64,000 bases of DNA, from NCBI GenBank assembly GCA_036557365.1, contig DATBHR010000089.1, positions 4,200 through 68,199 of the forward strand, written 5' to 3'. The notes beneath the pieces are model-generated. The model was given only the letters and a program-made list of their open reading frames with translations, searched no databases and was not told the DNA's origin. This DNA comes from DATKHR01 sp036557365 (lineage in GTDB: Bacteria > Acidobacteriota > Vicinamibacteria > Vicinamibacterales > CAVVIG01). The first letter of the stretch is position 1, and each line of letters opens with the position of its first letter. Shown here in pieces: positions 54,936 through 63,986 of the stretch. Position numbers and translations under genes: made by a program.

Positions 54936-57900
54936 ACGTGGCCACGGACGGGATGCGGCTGGTCTTGAAGAGCGCCGCGAGATACGTATAAACGACCGGC
55001 GTCAGATACAAGGTGATCAGCTGCGAGACGACGAGACCGCCGACCACGCACAGGCCCAGCGGACGCCGCGCCTCACCGCCGGCGCCGTAGCCGAGAGCAA
55101 TCGGCACCGCTCCAAGCAGCGCGGCCATCGTCGTCATCATGATCGGACGGAAGCGGATGATGCAGCCTTCGTAGATCGCGTCCGTCGGCGACTTCCCATG
55201 TTGACGCTCGGCTTCGAGCGCGAAGTCGATCTGCATGATCGCGTTCTTCTTGACGATGCCGATGAGCATCACGAGGCCGACGAACGAATAGATGTTCAGC
55301 TCGTTGCCGAAGATATAGAGCGTGATGAGCGCACCGAGTCCTGCCGACGGGAGTCCGGACAGGATCGTGATCGGGTGGATGTAGCTCTCGTACAGCGCGC
55401 CGAGCACGATATAGACGACGCCGATCGCGACGAACAGCAGCAGTCCGAGATTGCTCATCGACTGCTGGAACACCTTGGCCGAACCTTCGAAGCTGGTCGA
55501 GATGGTCGGCGGAAGAATGCGGTCGGCGACCTGTTTGACGTGCGCGGTCGCGGTGCCGAGCGAAATGCCGGGCCTGAGGCCGAATGAGATCGACACCGAC
55601 GGCAGCTGGCCCGAGTGGTTGATCGACTGCGGACCAACGGTTTCCTTGAAGTCCACGACCGATTCGAGGGGCACGAGCATGCCGCCCGGCGTCCGGAACG
55701 CAAGTTTCTCAAGCGATTCGGACGCCGCCTGGTACTTCGGATCGAGCTCCACGAGCACGCGGTACTGCGCGACGTTGCCGTAGATCGTCGACGACCACTT
55801 CGGGCCCAGCGCGTCGTACAGCGCATTCTGAATCGTCGTCGCATTCAACCCGACCATCGCCGCCTTGTCGCGATTGATGACCAGGTTGATCCGTGGACTC
55901 TTCATCTCCATGTCGGTTGAAGCGTCCTGGATTTCCGGAACCTCCGTGCTGATCGCCTGCTCGAGGATCGGCCCCCACTTGTAGAGGTCGTCGGTATTCA
56001 TCCCCTGCATCATGATGCTGTAGTTCTGGTTGCCCATGCGGCCGCCGATCTGCAGCGACGGGGGAAGGCCGACGAACCCGCGGAAGCCGGGGAAACGAAG
56101 CAGCTGCGGTCTCAGCTCCTGTGCGATCTGCTGCGCGGACTTGTCGCGCTGCGCGCGCGGCACGAGCTGCACCATGATGCGTCCGTTGTTGGCGCTGCCG
56201 CCGCTTCCGCCGCCCGGGCCGCCGCCGACGCTCGCCAGGAACGAATCGACGTACTTGTTGCGGATGACGATGTCGGCGACCTGCTGCGTCCAGCGCGACA
56301 TGTCGTAGTACGACGTGCCTTGCGCTGCCTGCAGGTTGACGAACATCGAGTCGTTGTCCTGATCGGGGATGAACCCGGTCGGGATGATCCGGAACATATG
56401 GACCGTCGCGAGCAGGACGCCGATGAAGACCGCCATCATCACGGCGCGGTGGCGCAGGACGAGGCCGAGACTCCATTCGTAACCCGCGAGCAGCGCGTCG
56501 AACGCGCGATCCATCAGGCCGGCGAAGCCCTTCTTGCTGTGCACGACGCGCAGGAACCGGCTGCAGAGCATCGGCGTCAGCGTGACGGATACGACGCCCG
56601 AGATCAGGATCGCTGTCGTGATGGTCACCGCGAACTCGCGGAACAGCCGTCCCAGAATCCCGCTCATGAAGAGAATCGGGATGAAGACCGCGGCGAGCGA
56701 GGTCGTCATCGTCAGGATGGTGAACCCGATCTCCTTCGATCCCTTGAGCGACGCTTCGAGCGGCGTCTCGCCCTGCTCCATGTGACGGACGATGTTCTCC
56801 AGCATCACGATCGCGTCGTCCACGACGAAGCCGATCGAGAGGATGAGCGCCATCATCGACAGGTTGTTCAGGCTGAAGTTCAGCATCTCCATGACGGCGA
56901 ACGTGCCGAGAATGGAGAAGGGAAGCGCGAGCGCCGGGATCAGCGTCGCGGATCCGTTGTGCAGGAACAGGAAGATGACGCCGACGACGAGGAAGAGCGT
57001 CGCGAGCATCGTGACCTGGACGTCCTTGAACGCCTCGCGAATCGTGCGCGACCGATCCTGCCGCGGCGTCAGCTGAACCGATGGCGGCAGCTGCTTTTCA
57101 AATGACGGCAGCAACGCGCGCACCGCGTCGGTCACCTGAATCGTGTTGCTCCCAGGCTGCCGCATCACCTGCAGCGTGATGGCGGTCCGCTTGAGCGGCG
57201 GTGCGGTCGGGCCGCCCGGCTTCGTGTAGAACCACGAGCCGTTGAAGACGTTTTCGACGCTGTCGATGACGTTGGCGATCTGGTCGAGGCGAACCGGCGC
57301 GCCGCGGCGATAGGTGACCACCATCGGCCGGAACGCCGCCGCGTTCATCAGCTGACCTTCCGCCTTGATGTTGAAGGTGGCGTGCGGTCCGAACAGCTGC
57401 CCCGTGGGCAGATTGACGTTCCAGTTCTGCAGCGCCTGGTCGACTTCGTTGATGCCGATCCGCTGCGCGTGAAGTTTGTCGGGATCGAGCTGCACGCGGA
57501 CCGCGTACTTCGCGGCGCCCTGCACGTTCACCTGCGAGACGCCGTTCACCATGGAGATGCGCGGCGCGATCAGCGTCTCGGCGTAGTCGTCGAGCACCGA
57601 CAACGGCAGGGTGTTCGACGTCAGGTTGAGCATCAGAATCGGCTGATCGTTCGGGTTGTTCTTCCTGAACGATGGCGGCGACGGCATACCGGCGGGCAGC
57701 AGCGGCATGACCGCCGCAATCGCGGTTTGCACGTCTACCGTGGCGCTGTCGATGTCGCGGCCGAGATCGAACTGGAGCGTGACGTTCGTGCTGCCGGATC
57801 CGCTCCGCGACGTCATCGTGTCGAGGCCCGCGATGGTCGTGAACTGCCGTTCGAGCGGACTTGCGACAGACGACGCCATCGTCCCGGGATCGCCGCCGGG

Positions 57901-58053
57901 CAGACCCGCACTGACGTTGAGCGTCGGATAGTCGACCTGCGGAAGATCGCTGACCGGCAGCGCGCGATACGCCACCACGCCGAACAGCGCGATCGCCGCC
58001 ATCAGCAGGCTGGTGGCGATCGGACGGCGGATGAAGACTTCAGAGAGGTTCAT
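54919..58053 (-). CDS. RND multidrug-type transporter (MdtB/MdtC-like), first pump subunit
   Basis: 1044 residues, the common size for HAE-RND pumps. TM1 FIRRPIATSLLMAAIALFGVVAY, conserved FTTIAGLDTMTSRSG near 70-84, TM4 proton-relay IGFVVDDAIVMLEN near 407-420, and GIVKKNAIMQIDFALEAE in the last third. It lacks the linker insertion of its paralogue. It is encoded 21 bp after the adaptor gene. With the adaptor and pump 2 it should form a tripartite exporter that borrows a TolC-like channel encoded elsewhere. Confidence 0.92.
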   Translation of the reverse strand: MNLSEVFIRRPIATSLLMAAIALFGVVAYRALPVSDLPQVDYPTLNVSAGLPGGDPGTMASSVASPLERQFTTIAGLDTMTSRSGSGSTNVTLQFDLGRDIDSATVDVQTAIAAVMPLLPAGMPSPPSFRKNNPNDQPILMLNLTSNTLPLSVLDDYAETLIAPRISMVNGVSQVNVQGAAKYAVRVQLDPDKLHAQRIGINEVDQALQNWNVNLPTGQLFGPHATFNIKAEGQLMNAAAFRPMVVTYRRGAPVRLDQIANVIDSVENVFNGSWFYTKPGGPTAPPLKRTAITLQVMRQPGSNTIQVTDAVRALLPSFEKQLPPSVQLTPRQDRSRTIREAFKDVQVTMLATLFLVVGVIFLFLHNGSATLIPALALPFSILGTFAVMEMLNFSLNNLSMMALILSIGFVVDDAIVMLENIVRHMEQGETPLEASLKGSKEIGFTILTMTTSLAAVFIPILFMSGILGRLFREFAVTITTAILISGVVSVTLTPMLCSRFLRVVHSKKGFAGLMDRAFDALLAGYEWSLGLVLRHRAVMMAVFIGVLLATVHMFRIIPTGFIPDQDNDSMFVNLQAAQGTSYYDMSRWTQQVADIVIRNKYVDSFLASVGGGPGGGSGGSANNGRIMVQLVPRAQRDKSAQQIAQELRPQLLRFPGFRGFVGLPPSLQIGGRMGNQNYSIMMQGMNTDDLYKWGPILEQAISTEVPEIQDASTDMEMKSPRINLVINRDKAAMVGLNATTIQNALYDALGPKWSSTIYGNVAQYRVLVELDPKYQAASESLEKLAFRTPGGMLVPLESVVDFKETVGPQSINHSGQLPSVSISFGLRPGISLGTATAHVKQVADRILPPTISTSFEGSAKVFQQSMSNLGLLLFVAIGVVYIVLGALYESYIHPITILSGLPSAGLGALITLYIFGNELNIYSFVGLVMLIGIVKKNAIMQIDFALEAERQHGKSPTDAIYEGCIIRFRPIMMTTMAALLGAVPIALGYGAGGEARRPLGLCVVGGLVVSQLITLYLTPVVYTYLAALFKTSRIPSVATLKYEV

Positions 58054-58074
58054 GTCGAGCTGCGCGAACGGTCG

Positions 58075-59373
58075 TTACTGTCCCTGGCCTCGCCCCTGAC
58101 CGCCGCGTCCTTGTCCCTGTCCCTGGCCGCGACCGCGTCCGCGGCCCGACCCACCACTCTGGTCGGTCGTCACTTTCGCGCCGGGTTCGAGACGAAGCTG
58201 TCCTTCGGTGACCACCGTCTCGCCGGGTCGCAGACCCTTGGTCACGACGATGTCCTGCTCCACGCGCTGTGCGGTTTCAACCGGCCGCTGCTCGACGGTT
58301 GAATCGTCCTTGACGACGAAGACGTACTGGCCGTCCTGTCCTGTCTGCACCGCCTGCCCGGGAACGACGGTCGCGTTTGAGAGCGTGGCGAGGCGAAGCG
58401 TGACACGCGCAAACTGTCCCGGCCACAGACGATGATCAGCATTCGGAAACGACGCTTTCAGCTTGATCGTGTCCGTCGTCATGTCGACAGCGTTGTCGAC
58501 GAAGGCGAGCGTGCCGGATGCGGGCTGCGCTTCGGCGTCCTGCGGGACGGCCGTCACCGCCAGCTTCGAATCCGTCATGTGCTTCTTGATCGTCGGGAGG
58601 TGAACCGCGGGAACGGCGAACGTCACGTAAATCGGATCCACGCGCGCGACCGTGATCATCTCGAGCTGGTTGGCGGTGATGAGGCTGCCGACCTTCACGG
58701 AGAGGCTTCCGGTTCGGCCGTCGATCGGCGACGTAATCACCGTGTAGCCGAGCTGGACGCGCGCGTTGTCGACCGCGGCCTGCTGCGCGACGAGCTCCGC
58801 CTTCGCGCTCTCGACGTTGGCTTTGTCCGCGTTGACGGCGGCAGCGGTGGCGTCGGCTTGCGCGCGCGACTGCTCGCCGGCGTCCTTGGACAGGATGCCA
58901 CGCTGCACGAGCTGCGAATTCCGTTCTGATGTCAGTTGCTGGTACTCGGCGTTCGCCGCGTCGCGCGCGAGCTGCGCCTGCGCCTGGGCGAGCAGCGCCT
59001 TGTCCTTCGAGAGGTTGGCTTCGGCCTGCGCGACCGCCGCTTCGAACGGCCGGCGGTCGAGCGTGAAGAGCCGTTGACCGGCCTTTACGAAATCCCCTTC
59101 GTGGAAGGCAATCTCCTCGAGCTGTCCGGTCACCTGCGAGCGGATGGAAATGGTCGCGTATGCTTCGATGTTGCCGATGGCCGCGATGTCGACCGGAACG
59201 TCCCGCTCTCCGACCTTGGCGACCACGACCGGCGCGTCGCCTCCGCCGCCGCGGCCGCCACGGCCGCGACCGCTCCCGGTGGTCCCGCTGCCGGCGGCAG
59301 AGGTCTTGTTACTGCAGGCCGCCGTACCGACTGCAAGGACGCAAACGGAAAGAAAGAAAACGGTTCTTCGCAC
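58075..59373 (-). CDS. RND periplasmic adaptor lipoprotein (MdtA-like) with RG-rich tails
   Basis: 432 residues. Lipobox AVGTAAC with Cys near residue 20; then an RG-rich linker (SGRGRGGRGGGGD); barrel-sandwich halves with RSQVTGQLEEIAFHEGDFVKAG near 80-101 and TSPIDGRTGSLSVKVGS near 210-226; a helical hairpin of about 100 residues between them; beta-barrel and membrane-proximal domains. The C-terminus is an Arg/Gly/Gln repeat tail of about 30 residues (GRGRGRGQGQGQGRGGQG). The first gene of the mdtABC-like operon, divergent from the Kdo hydroxylase gene. Confidence 0.9.
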   Translation of the reverse strand: MRRTVFFLSVCVLAVGTAACSNKTSAAGSGTTGSGRGRGGRGGGGDAPVVVAKVGERDVPVDIAAIGNIEAYATISIRSQVTGQLEEIAFHEGDFVKAGQRLFTLDRRPFEAAVAQAEANLSKDKALLAQAQAQLARDAANAEYQQLTSERNSQLVQRGILSKDAGEQSRAQADATAAAVNADKANVESAKAELVAQQAAVDNARVQLGYTVITSPIDGRTGSLSVKVGSLITANQLEMITVARVDPIYVTFAVPAVHLPTIKKHMTDSKLAVTAVPQDAEAQPASGTLAFVDNAVDMTTDTIKLKASFPNADHRLWPGQFARVTLRLATLSNATVVPGQAVQTGQDGQYVFVVKDDSTVEQRPVETAQRVEQDIVVTKGLRPGETVVTEGQLRLEPGAKVTTDQSGGSGRGRGRGQGQGQGRGGQGRGQGQ

Positions 59374-59410
59374 GTAAGAAAGCTCCCGCTACAGTAGACC
59401 GAAACGCGTG

Positions 59411-59467
59411 TTACAAACAGACATACGGAACGTTATTACGGACCATTTACCAAACGGACGTCATTTG
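59411..59467. promoter_or_regulatory. Repeated ACGGAC-type motifs in the adaptor/Kdo-hydroxylase divergent region
   Basis: The AT-richer intergenic DNA holds AAACAGACAT, ATACGGAACGTT, TTACGGACCATT and AAACGGACGTCATT in succession, each sharing (A)ACxGAC/A. This looks like two overlapping half-site pairs of a TetR-type operator, as often found before RND operons. No TetR gene is in the window. Confidence 0.4.
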
Positions 59468-60340
59468 ATGTCTCTTTACGAGATCCTGATGGATCACTGG
59501 GACGGGGACAAGCTTCTTTTGATGCCGGATGACGTTCAGTCTGCACTCGAGGCTGGAAGGGTCCTGTTCCTGCCGAAACTCGGATTCGCCGTCCAGCCCA
59601 GCGAAGAGGGGCTGTTTAACCCGGCTATTCTTGGCGGCGCCAAGAACGCCAGCTTCGACCCGCGGACCGGCACGCTCGGAGGAACGACCTTATCGGGGAC
59701 TGATCGAGAGTCACTCCATCATCTATTAGAGCGCTTCAGCCGTTCGGCCCGGACGCTTGCCGGCGCGCTGCTCCCGTCTTACGCGAGCCGGTTGACGCAG
59801 GCCAGGGCCAGCTTTCGTCCGGCGGAAATCGCGGGCCGGGTAACCTCCTGGCGGAAGGACGACACACGATTGCACATCGACAGCTTTCCGGCCACGCCGT
59901 CCGGCGGACAACGGATTCTTCGACTGTTCAGCAACGTGAACCCCCACGGGCGTCCGCGGTCGTGGCGTGTCGGCGGCGAATTCGAGCCGGTGGCGCGACG
60001 CTTCGGCTCCGGGCTCAAGACACCGTGGCCTGGAAAGGGGCAGCTTCTCGCTCTGCTGCGGATCACGAAGACCGCGCGGTCGGCCTACGACGCGTTGATG
60101 CTGCAGTTGCACGACGCAATGAAAGCCGACGAAGACTTCCAACGCACCACGCCGCAGGAAGCCGTCGATTTTCCAGCGGGCACGACGTGGATGGCGTTCA
60201 CCGATCAGGTGGGTCACGCTGCGATGGCCGGACAGTATCAGCTGGAGCAGACCTTTCTGCTGCCGGTCGACGCGATGCGCGAGCCGGATCGATCGCCGCT
60301 CCGCGTGCTCGAGAAACTGAAAGGCCGCCCGCTTACTTGA
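59468..60340 (+). CDS. Kdo hydroxylase family protein (Fe(II)/2-oxoglutarate dioxygenase)
   Basis: 290 residues from ATG 59468; a GTG at 59408 in frame lies inside the operator region and is disfavoured. The conserved HIDSFPATPSGGQRILRLFSN segment near 138-158 contains an H-x-D iron pair; NPHGRPRSWRVGGEFEP follows, and VGHAAMAGQYQLEQT near 249-263 supplies the distal His, together the two-His-one-carboxylate site of Kdo 3-hydroxylases. It would hydroxylate Kdo to Ko in the lipopolysaccharide core. It convergently overlaps the next gene by 8 bases. Confidence 0.8.
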   Translation: MSLYEILMDHWDGDKLLLMPDDVQSALEAGRVLFLPKLGFAVQPSEEGLFNPAILGGAKNASFDPRTGTLGGTTLSGTDRESLHHLLERFSRSARTLAGALLPSYASRLTQARASFRPAEIAGRVTSWRKDDTRLHIDSFPATPSGGQRILRLFSNVNPHGRPRSWRVGGEFEPVARRFGSGLKTPWPGKGQLLALLRITKTARSAYDALMLQLHDAMKADEDFQRTTPQEAVDFPAGTTWMAFTDQVGHAAMAGQYQLEQTFLLPVDAMREPDRSPLRVLEKLKGRPLT

Positions 60341-60959
60341 GGATGGTCGCCTTGACCTCGATCGTGACCTGACGATCGCCAACGGGATCCGCGGACTGCG
60401 CGGCCACGATCGGCTTCCCGCTCTCGAGAACGAGCGCGAGGTTCTCCTGAATCTGCGTTTTGAACAGTGTGGCCGTCGGGCTTGGAACCGTCGGCACATC
60501 TGTCGTCTTGCCGTTAGTGCCGCCCGGCAAATCGTACTGAAGGTTCACACGCAGCATGATTTTTCCGTCGGCGAGAATCTGCGGTTCGGCATCGACGTTG
60601 AGCGGGATTTCTCCGACTCCCATGTAGGACGCCGTCGAACGAATACGGCTGCCGCGGTTATCGGCGGTCACGACGGTGACCGTCTTCTTCAATGACGTCG
60701 TGTTCGCGCGTTGATCGGTGATCGTGACGTCCACGCGGATGTTGACCGCCTGGCCGCCTGGTCTGGTGTCGGGTATGGGCGGCGCCGGAGGCGCAGGCGG
60801 TGTTGGCGCGGCGGGCGGCTTCGGCGCCTGCATCGTGGCGGACGGCGGCGCGGGGGCCTTCGGCGCTTGCGGCGCGGCTGGCGTCGGTGGTTGCGCCAGC
60901 GCAGTTCCGCAGCAGAGCGCGAGGACACAGGCGGCAACGAGGCAATGACGCGGTCTCAT
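60333..60959 (-). CDS. Secreted proline-rich protein of the ECF-sigma operon
   Basis: 208 residues. Signal peptide CLVAACVLALCCGTALAQ, then a Pro/Ala low-complexity region of about 45 residues (APKPPAAPTPPAPPAPP type), then a beta-rich domain (RVDVTITDQRANTTSLKKTV, QILADGKIMLRVNLQYDL). No enzyme motif. It starts in an ATGA overlap with the anti-sigma-like gene, so the three genes sigma factor, membrane protein and this one form a unit. It may be a regulated envelope protein. Confidence 0.7.
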   Translation of the reverse strand: MRPRHCLVAACVLALCCGTALAQPPTPAAPQAPKAPAPPSATMQAPKPPAAPTPPAPPAPPIPDTRPGGQAVNIRVDVTITDQRANTTSLKKTVTVVTADNRGSRIRSTASYMGVGEIPLNVDAEPQILADGKIMLRVNLQYDLPGGTNGKTTDVPTVPSPTATLFKTQIQENLALVLESGKPIVAAQSADPVGDRQVTIEVKATILK

Positions 60960-61480
60960 GGACGGTCTCCTTGTGGATCGGCAATCGGCGCGATCTCCAG
61001 TGGCGTGATGGCGTCGAGCTGCGGCACTTGAATCGACGTGCCGGTGTCAATTGTTCCTACCGCGATCGACGTCACATCCAGCCGCGGAGGCGCGAGCCGA
61101 TCGATCGCCGACATCGTAATCGGCACGAACGCAGGACGACGCATCGGCACGACCTGCGCGGCGACCAGTTCGAACCGGGCCTGTTCGATGACATCGGTCA
61201 GTGCCGGTCTCGTCGCGGGCAGCGCGATGTTGCTCACGTGGATCGCGGCCGAAGTGAGGACGACATTTTCTGCCGGCGGCGGACGCCGAATCACAACGGC
61301 GGTGACGATCCCTGCCGCGACCGCGGCGGGCAGCAGAATGCGGCTCCAGGCCTTCGCACGATGTCCGGGCTCGATTGCGAGACGCCCGATTACGCGAACG
61401 CGCAGCTCCGGTCCCGCCTCGTGTGCCGTCCACAGCTGCGCAACGCGATCGATGGCAGCGTTCAGCTCGTTATCGGTCAT
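60956..61480 (-). CDS. Probable anti-sigma factor (single-span membrane protein)
   Basis: 174 residues from ATG 61480, chosen because it overlaps the sigma factor stop; the longer frame reads through sigma-gene DNA. The cytoplasmic N-terminus (MTDNELNAAIDRVAQLWTAHEAG) is short and helical, without a ZAS zinc motif. A transmembrane helix ILLPAAVAAGIVTAVVI lies near residues 48-64, followed by a periplasmic part. Gene order after an ECF sigma factor supports the role; no sequence signature does. Confidence 0.6.
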   Translation of the reverse strand: MTDNELNAAIDRVAQLWTAHEAGPELRVRVIGRLAIEPGHRAKAWSRILLPAAVAAGIVTAVVIRRPPPAENVVLTSAAIHVSNIALPATRPALTDVIEQARFELVAAQVVPMRRPAFVPITMSAIDRLAPPRLDVTSIAVGTIDTGTSIQVPQLDAITPLEIAPIADPQGDRP

Positions 61481-62078
61481 GAGAGGTTTCGTAACCCCGT
61501 TCGCGTAATCGCAACCTGACGACTCGCCGCGCTTCCGAGACTCGCCATTTGATCGTGCCGACCGGCGCATTCACCATCGTCGCAATCTCGTCGTACGTGT
61601 AAGCGCCCGACTGGGCCAGCACGAGCGCGTCGCGAAGCGGCGGCTTCAAGCGTCGAATCTCCTGACGGATCGCGCGGTGCAGGTCGCGGTAAACCGTCTG
61701 CGCTTCCGGCGTTGGTGCGTCTCCGGCAACGGACTCGAGTGCATCGTCTTCAACGTCGGTGTTCGCATGGCCGAGACGGCCGACCGCGTGCCGCCAGAAA
61801 CGCGCCATGCTGCGGCGACGGTTGATCGCCTGGCGCCACGCGATCGCCAGCATCCACGTCTTGAAGCTGGCCTCTCCGCGAAAGCCGTCGAGGCGCCGAA
61901 ACGCGAGAAGGAACGCATCCTGTGCAGCATCTTCGGCTTCCGCGTGTGAGCCGAGCGCAGCGAGCGCGGCGCGATAGACGGCGACGCGATGCCGATCGAC
62001 CAGCTCGCCAAAGGCGGCGGCGTCCCCCCGCCGGGCTCGCGCCACCAGGTCCGCGTCGGTCACACACCCTGTAGACAC
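61470..62078 (-). CDS. ECF-family RNA polymerase sigma factor
   Basis: About 202 residues from GTG 62078, or GTG 62063 (VTDADLVARARRGD). Region 2 is AFGELVDRHRVAVYRAALAALGSHAEAEDAAQDAFLLAFR with the -10-binding FKTWMLAIAWRQAINRRR; region 4 is LRDALVLAQSGAYTYDEIATMVNAPVGTIKWRVSEARRVV. It directs transcription of a small envelope-response regulon and, by context, its own operon with the putative anti-sigma gene (overlapping) and the secreted protein. The N-terminal extension upstream in frame looks non-coding. Confidence 0.9.
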   Translation of the reverse strand: MSTGCVTDADLVARARRGDAAAFGELVDRHRVAVYRAALAALGSHAEAEDAAQDAFLLAFRRLDGFRGEASFKTWMLAIAWRQAINRRRSMARFWRHAVGRLGHANTDVEDDALESVAGDAPTPEAQTVYRDLHRAIRQEIRRLKPPLRDALVLAQSGAYTYDEIATMVNAPVGTIKWRVSEARRVVRLRLRERGYETSHDR

Positions 62079-62153
62079 GTTCCCGCGCTCGACGGTTGGG
62101 ACGGCGGTGAGCCGCCAGCCGTCGGCCGGCAACCGGACAGAGAAAACCGACAA

Positions 62154-62579
62154 CTACTGAGCTTTCAGCAGCAGGACCGGAACTTTGACGAGGTGGCGGA
62201 CGCGATCGACGGTGGTCCCGTGCACGAGGTCGGAAAGGTAGCGATGCCCGTGGGTGGCCATCGCGACGAGATCGATGTTACCGCTATTGGCAATCTTCAC
62301 GAGTTCGGTGGCCGGATCGCCCATGGCGAGCTGCGTGGCAACCGTGCGCCCGGCCGCCGTCAGCTCGCGGCACAGTCCGTCGAGGTACGCGCGGTCGTCC
62401 TTCATTTCTTCCGACTCGCGCAGTTGCAGCTGGTCGAAGTGCCGCGCCGCCCAGCCATCGGCGACGTGGACCAGCAGGAGGCTGGCGCCGGTCATCGCCG
62501 CCAGCTTGTCCACGTGCTCGATGATCGTGCGATCCGCCGCGGAATGTTCGATGGCGACGAGGATCCGTCGGTACATCAA
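62154..62579 (-). CDS. Universal stress protein UspA-like
   Basis: 141 residues. YRRILVAIEHSAADR at the start and LVAMATHGH near 103-111 identify the fold. The usual ATP-binding motif G-2x-G-9x-G(S/T) reads GHRYLSDLVHGTT here, with Tyr in place of the second Gly, so ATP binding is doubtful and it may be UspA-type. It lies 51 bp downstream of mntH in the same direction; Usp genes often accompany Nramp transporters. Confidence 0.85.
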   Translation of the reverse strand: MMYRRILVAIEHSAADRTIIEHVDKLAAMTGASLLLVHVADGWAARHFDQLQLRESEEMKDDRAYLDGLCRELTAAGRTVATQLAMGDPATELVKIANSGNIDLVAMATHGHRYLSDLVHGTTVDRVRHLVKVPVLLLKAQ

Positions 62580-62630
62580 TGCCTCGTCGCGGATGGTGCG
62601 CTCAGCAAGCCGCGAGTGTCGCCGCTGCCG

Positions 62631-63986
62631 CTACAGGCCGACGTTGAAAGTCTGATAGAGCAGATAGACATTCAGCGCCCCGATGATAACCGCAACGCCC
62701 CAGGCAAGCGTGCTGACCCACCGTGGACTGACGAAGGGACCCATTCGACGCGGATCGCTCGTGAACGCGACGAGCGGAAATACCGCGAACGGCAACTGGA
62801 GGCTCAAGACCACCTGACTCAGGATGAGCAGCGGTCCGGTGCCGCGCTCGCCGTAGAGCAGGACGACGATGATCGCCGGGATGATGGCGATGAGGCGCGT
62901 GATCAGCCGGCGGAGCCAGGGGCGCAGACGGAGGTTGATGAATCCCTCCATGACGATCTGGCCCGCCAGCGTTCCCGTCAGCGTCGCGTTCTGGCCCGAG
63001 CAGAGCAGCGCCACCGCAAACAGCACACTCGCCATCGTCGTGCCGAGCAGCGGCGAGAGGAGTTGGTAGGCGTCTGAAATGTCCGCGACGCCTTCGTGCC
63101 CGTGGCCGTGAAAGACGGCCGCCGCCATGACGAGGATCGCGGCGTTGATGAAGAGCGCCGACATCAGCGCGACCGAGGAATCGATGGTCGCGTACCGAAT
63201 CGCTTCGGCCTTGCCCTCGTAAGTGTCTTCGTACTTGCGCGTCTGCACGATCGACGAGTGCAGGTAGAGATTGTGCGGCATCACCGTCGCACCGAGGATG
63301 CCGATGGCGATGTACAGCATGTCCGGGTTGCGGATGATGACGGCCTGCGGCACGAATCCGACGGCGACCGCGCCGAGGTCGGGACGCGACAGGACGATCT
63401 CCACCGCGAACGAGCCCGCGATCAGGACGATCAGGCCGACGACGAGCGCTTCGACGTAGCGGAACCCGCGATGCTGAAGGAAGAGCACCACGAGAACGTC
63501 GAGCGCTGTGAGGATCACGCCCCAGATGAGCGGCAGATCGAACAGCAGATTGAGCGCGATCGCGGCGCCGATGACCTCTGCGAGATCGCACGCGGCGATG
63601 GCGATTTCGCACAACACCCACAAGACAATCGTTGTCGGCTTCGAGTAGCTGTCGCGGCAGGCCTGCGCGAGGTCCCGTCCGCTGGCGATGCCGAGGCGCG
63701 CGGCGAGCGCCTGCAGCAGAATCGCCATCAGGTTCGAAATCATGATGACGCTGAGCAGCGTGTAGCCGTATCGCGCGCCGCCGGCGAGGTCGGTCGCCCA
63801 GTTGCCCGGGTCCATGTAGCCGACCGCCACGAGATAGCCCGGCCCCGCGAACGCGAGCAGCTTCCGCCAGAAGCCGGCGCCGGCAGGGATCTCGATCGAT
63901 TTATGGACTTCGGGAAGGCTGACGCTGCTGGGCGGCAGGCGCCAGCCGTGCGATTCGGGGTGAGGCGCGGAGCTTTCGGTGGCCAT
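62631..63986 (-). CDS. mntH: Nramp-family Mn2+/divalent metal importer
   Basis: 451 residues, eleven predicted TM helices. TM1 metal-site motif GYMDPGNWATDLAGG near residues 57-71 and TM6 motif GATVMPHNLYLHSS near 229-242 are complete, so it should be an active proton-coupled Mn(II)/Fe(II) importer of the inner membrane. The cytosolic N-terminus is rich in Pro/Ser. ATG 63986 begins about 14 bases from the window's end, so upstream regulation is not visible. It is followed by the Usp gene. Confidence 0.93.
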   Translation of the reverse strand: MATESSAPHPESHGWRLPPSSVSLPEVHKSIEIPAGAGFWRKLLAFAGPGYLVAVGYMDPGNWATDLAGGARYGYTLLSVIMISNLMAILLQALAARLGIASGRDLAQACRDSYSKPTTIVLWVLCEIAIAACDLAEVIGAAIALNLLFDLPLIWGVILTALDVLVVLFLQHRGFRYVEALVVGLIVLIAGSFAVEIVLSRPDLGAVAVGFVPQAVIIRNPDMLYIAIGILGATVMPHNLYLHSSIVQTRKYEDTYEGKAEAIRYATIDSSVALMSALFINAAILVMAAAVFHGHGHEGVADISDAYQLLSPLLGTTMASVLFAVALLCSGQNATLTGTLAGQIVMEGFINLRLRPWLRRLITRLIAIIPAIIVVLLYGERGTGPLLILSQVVLSLQLPFAVFPLVAFTSDPRRMGPFVSPRWVSTLAWGVAVIIGALNVYLLYQTFNVGL

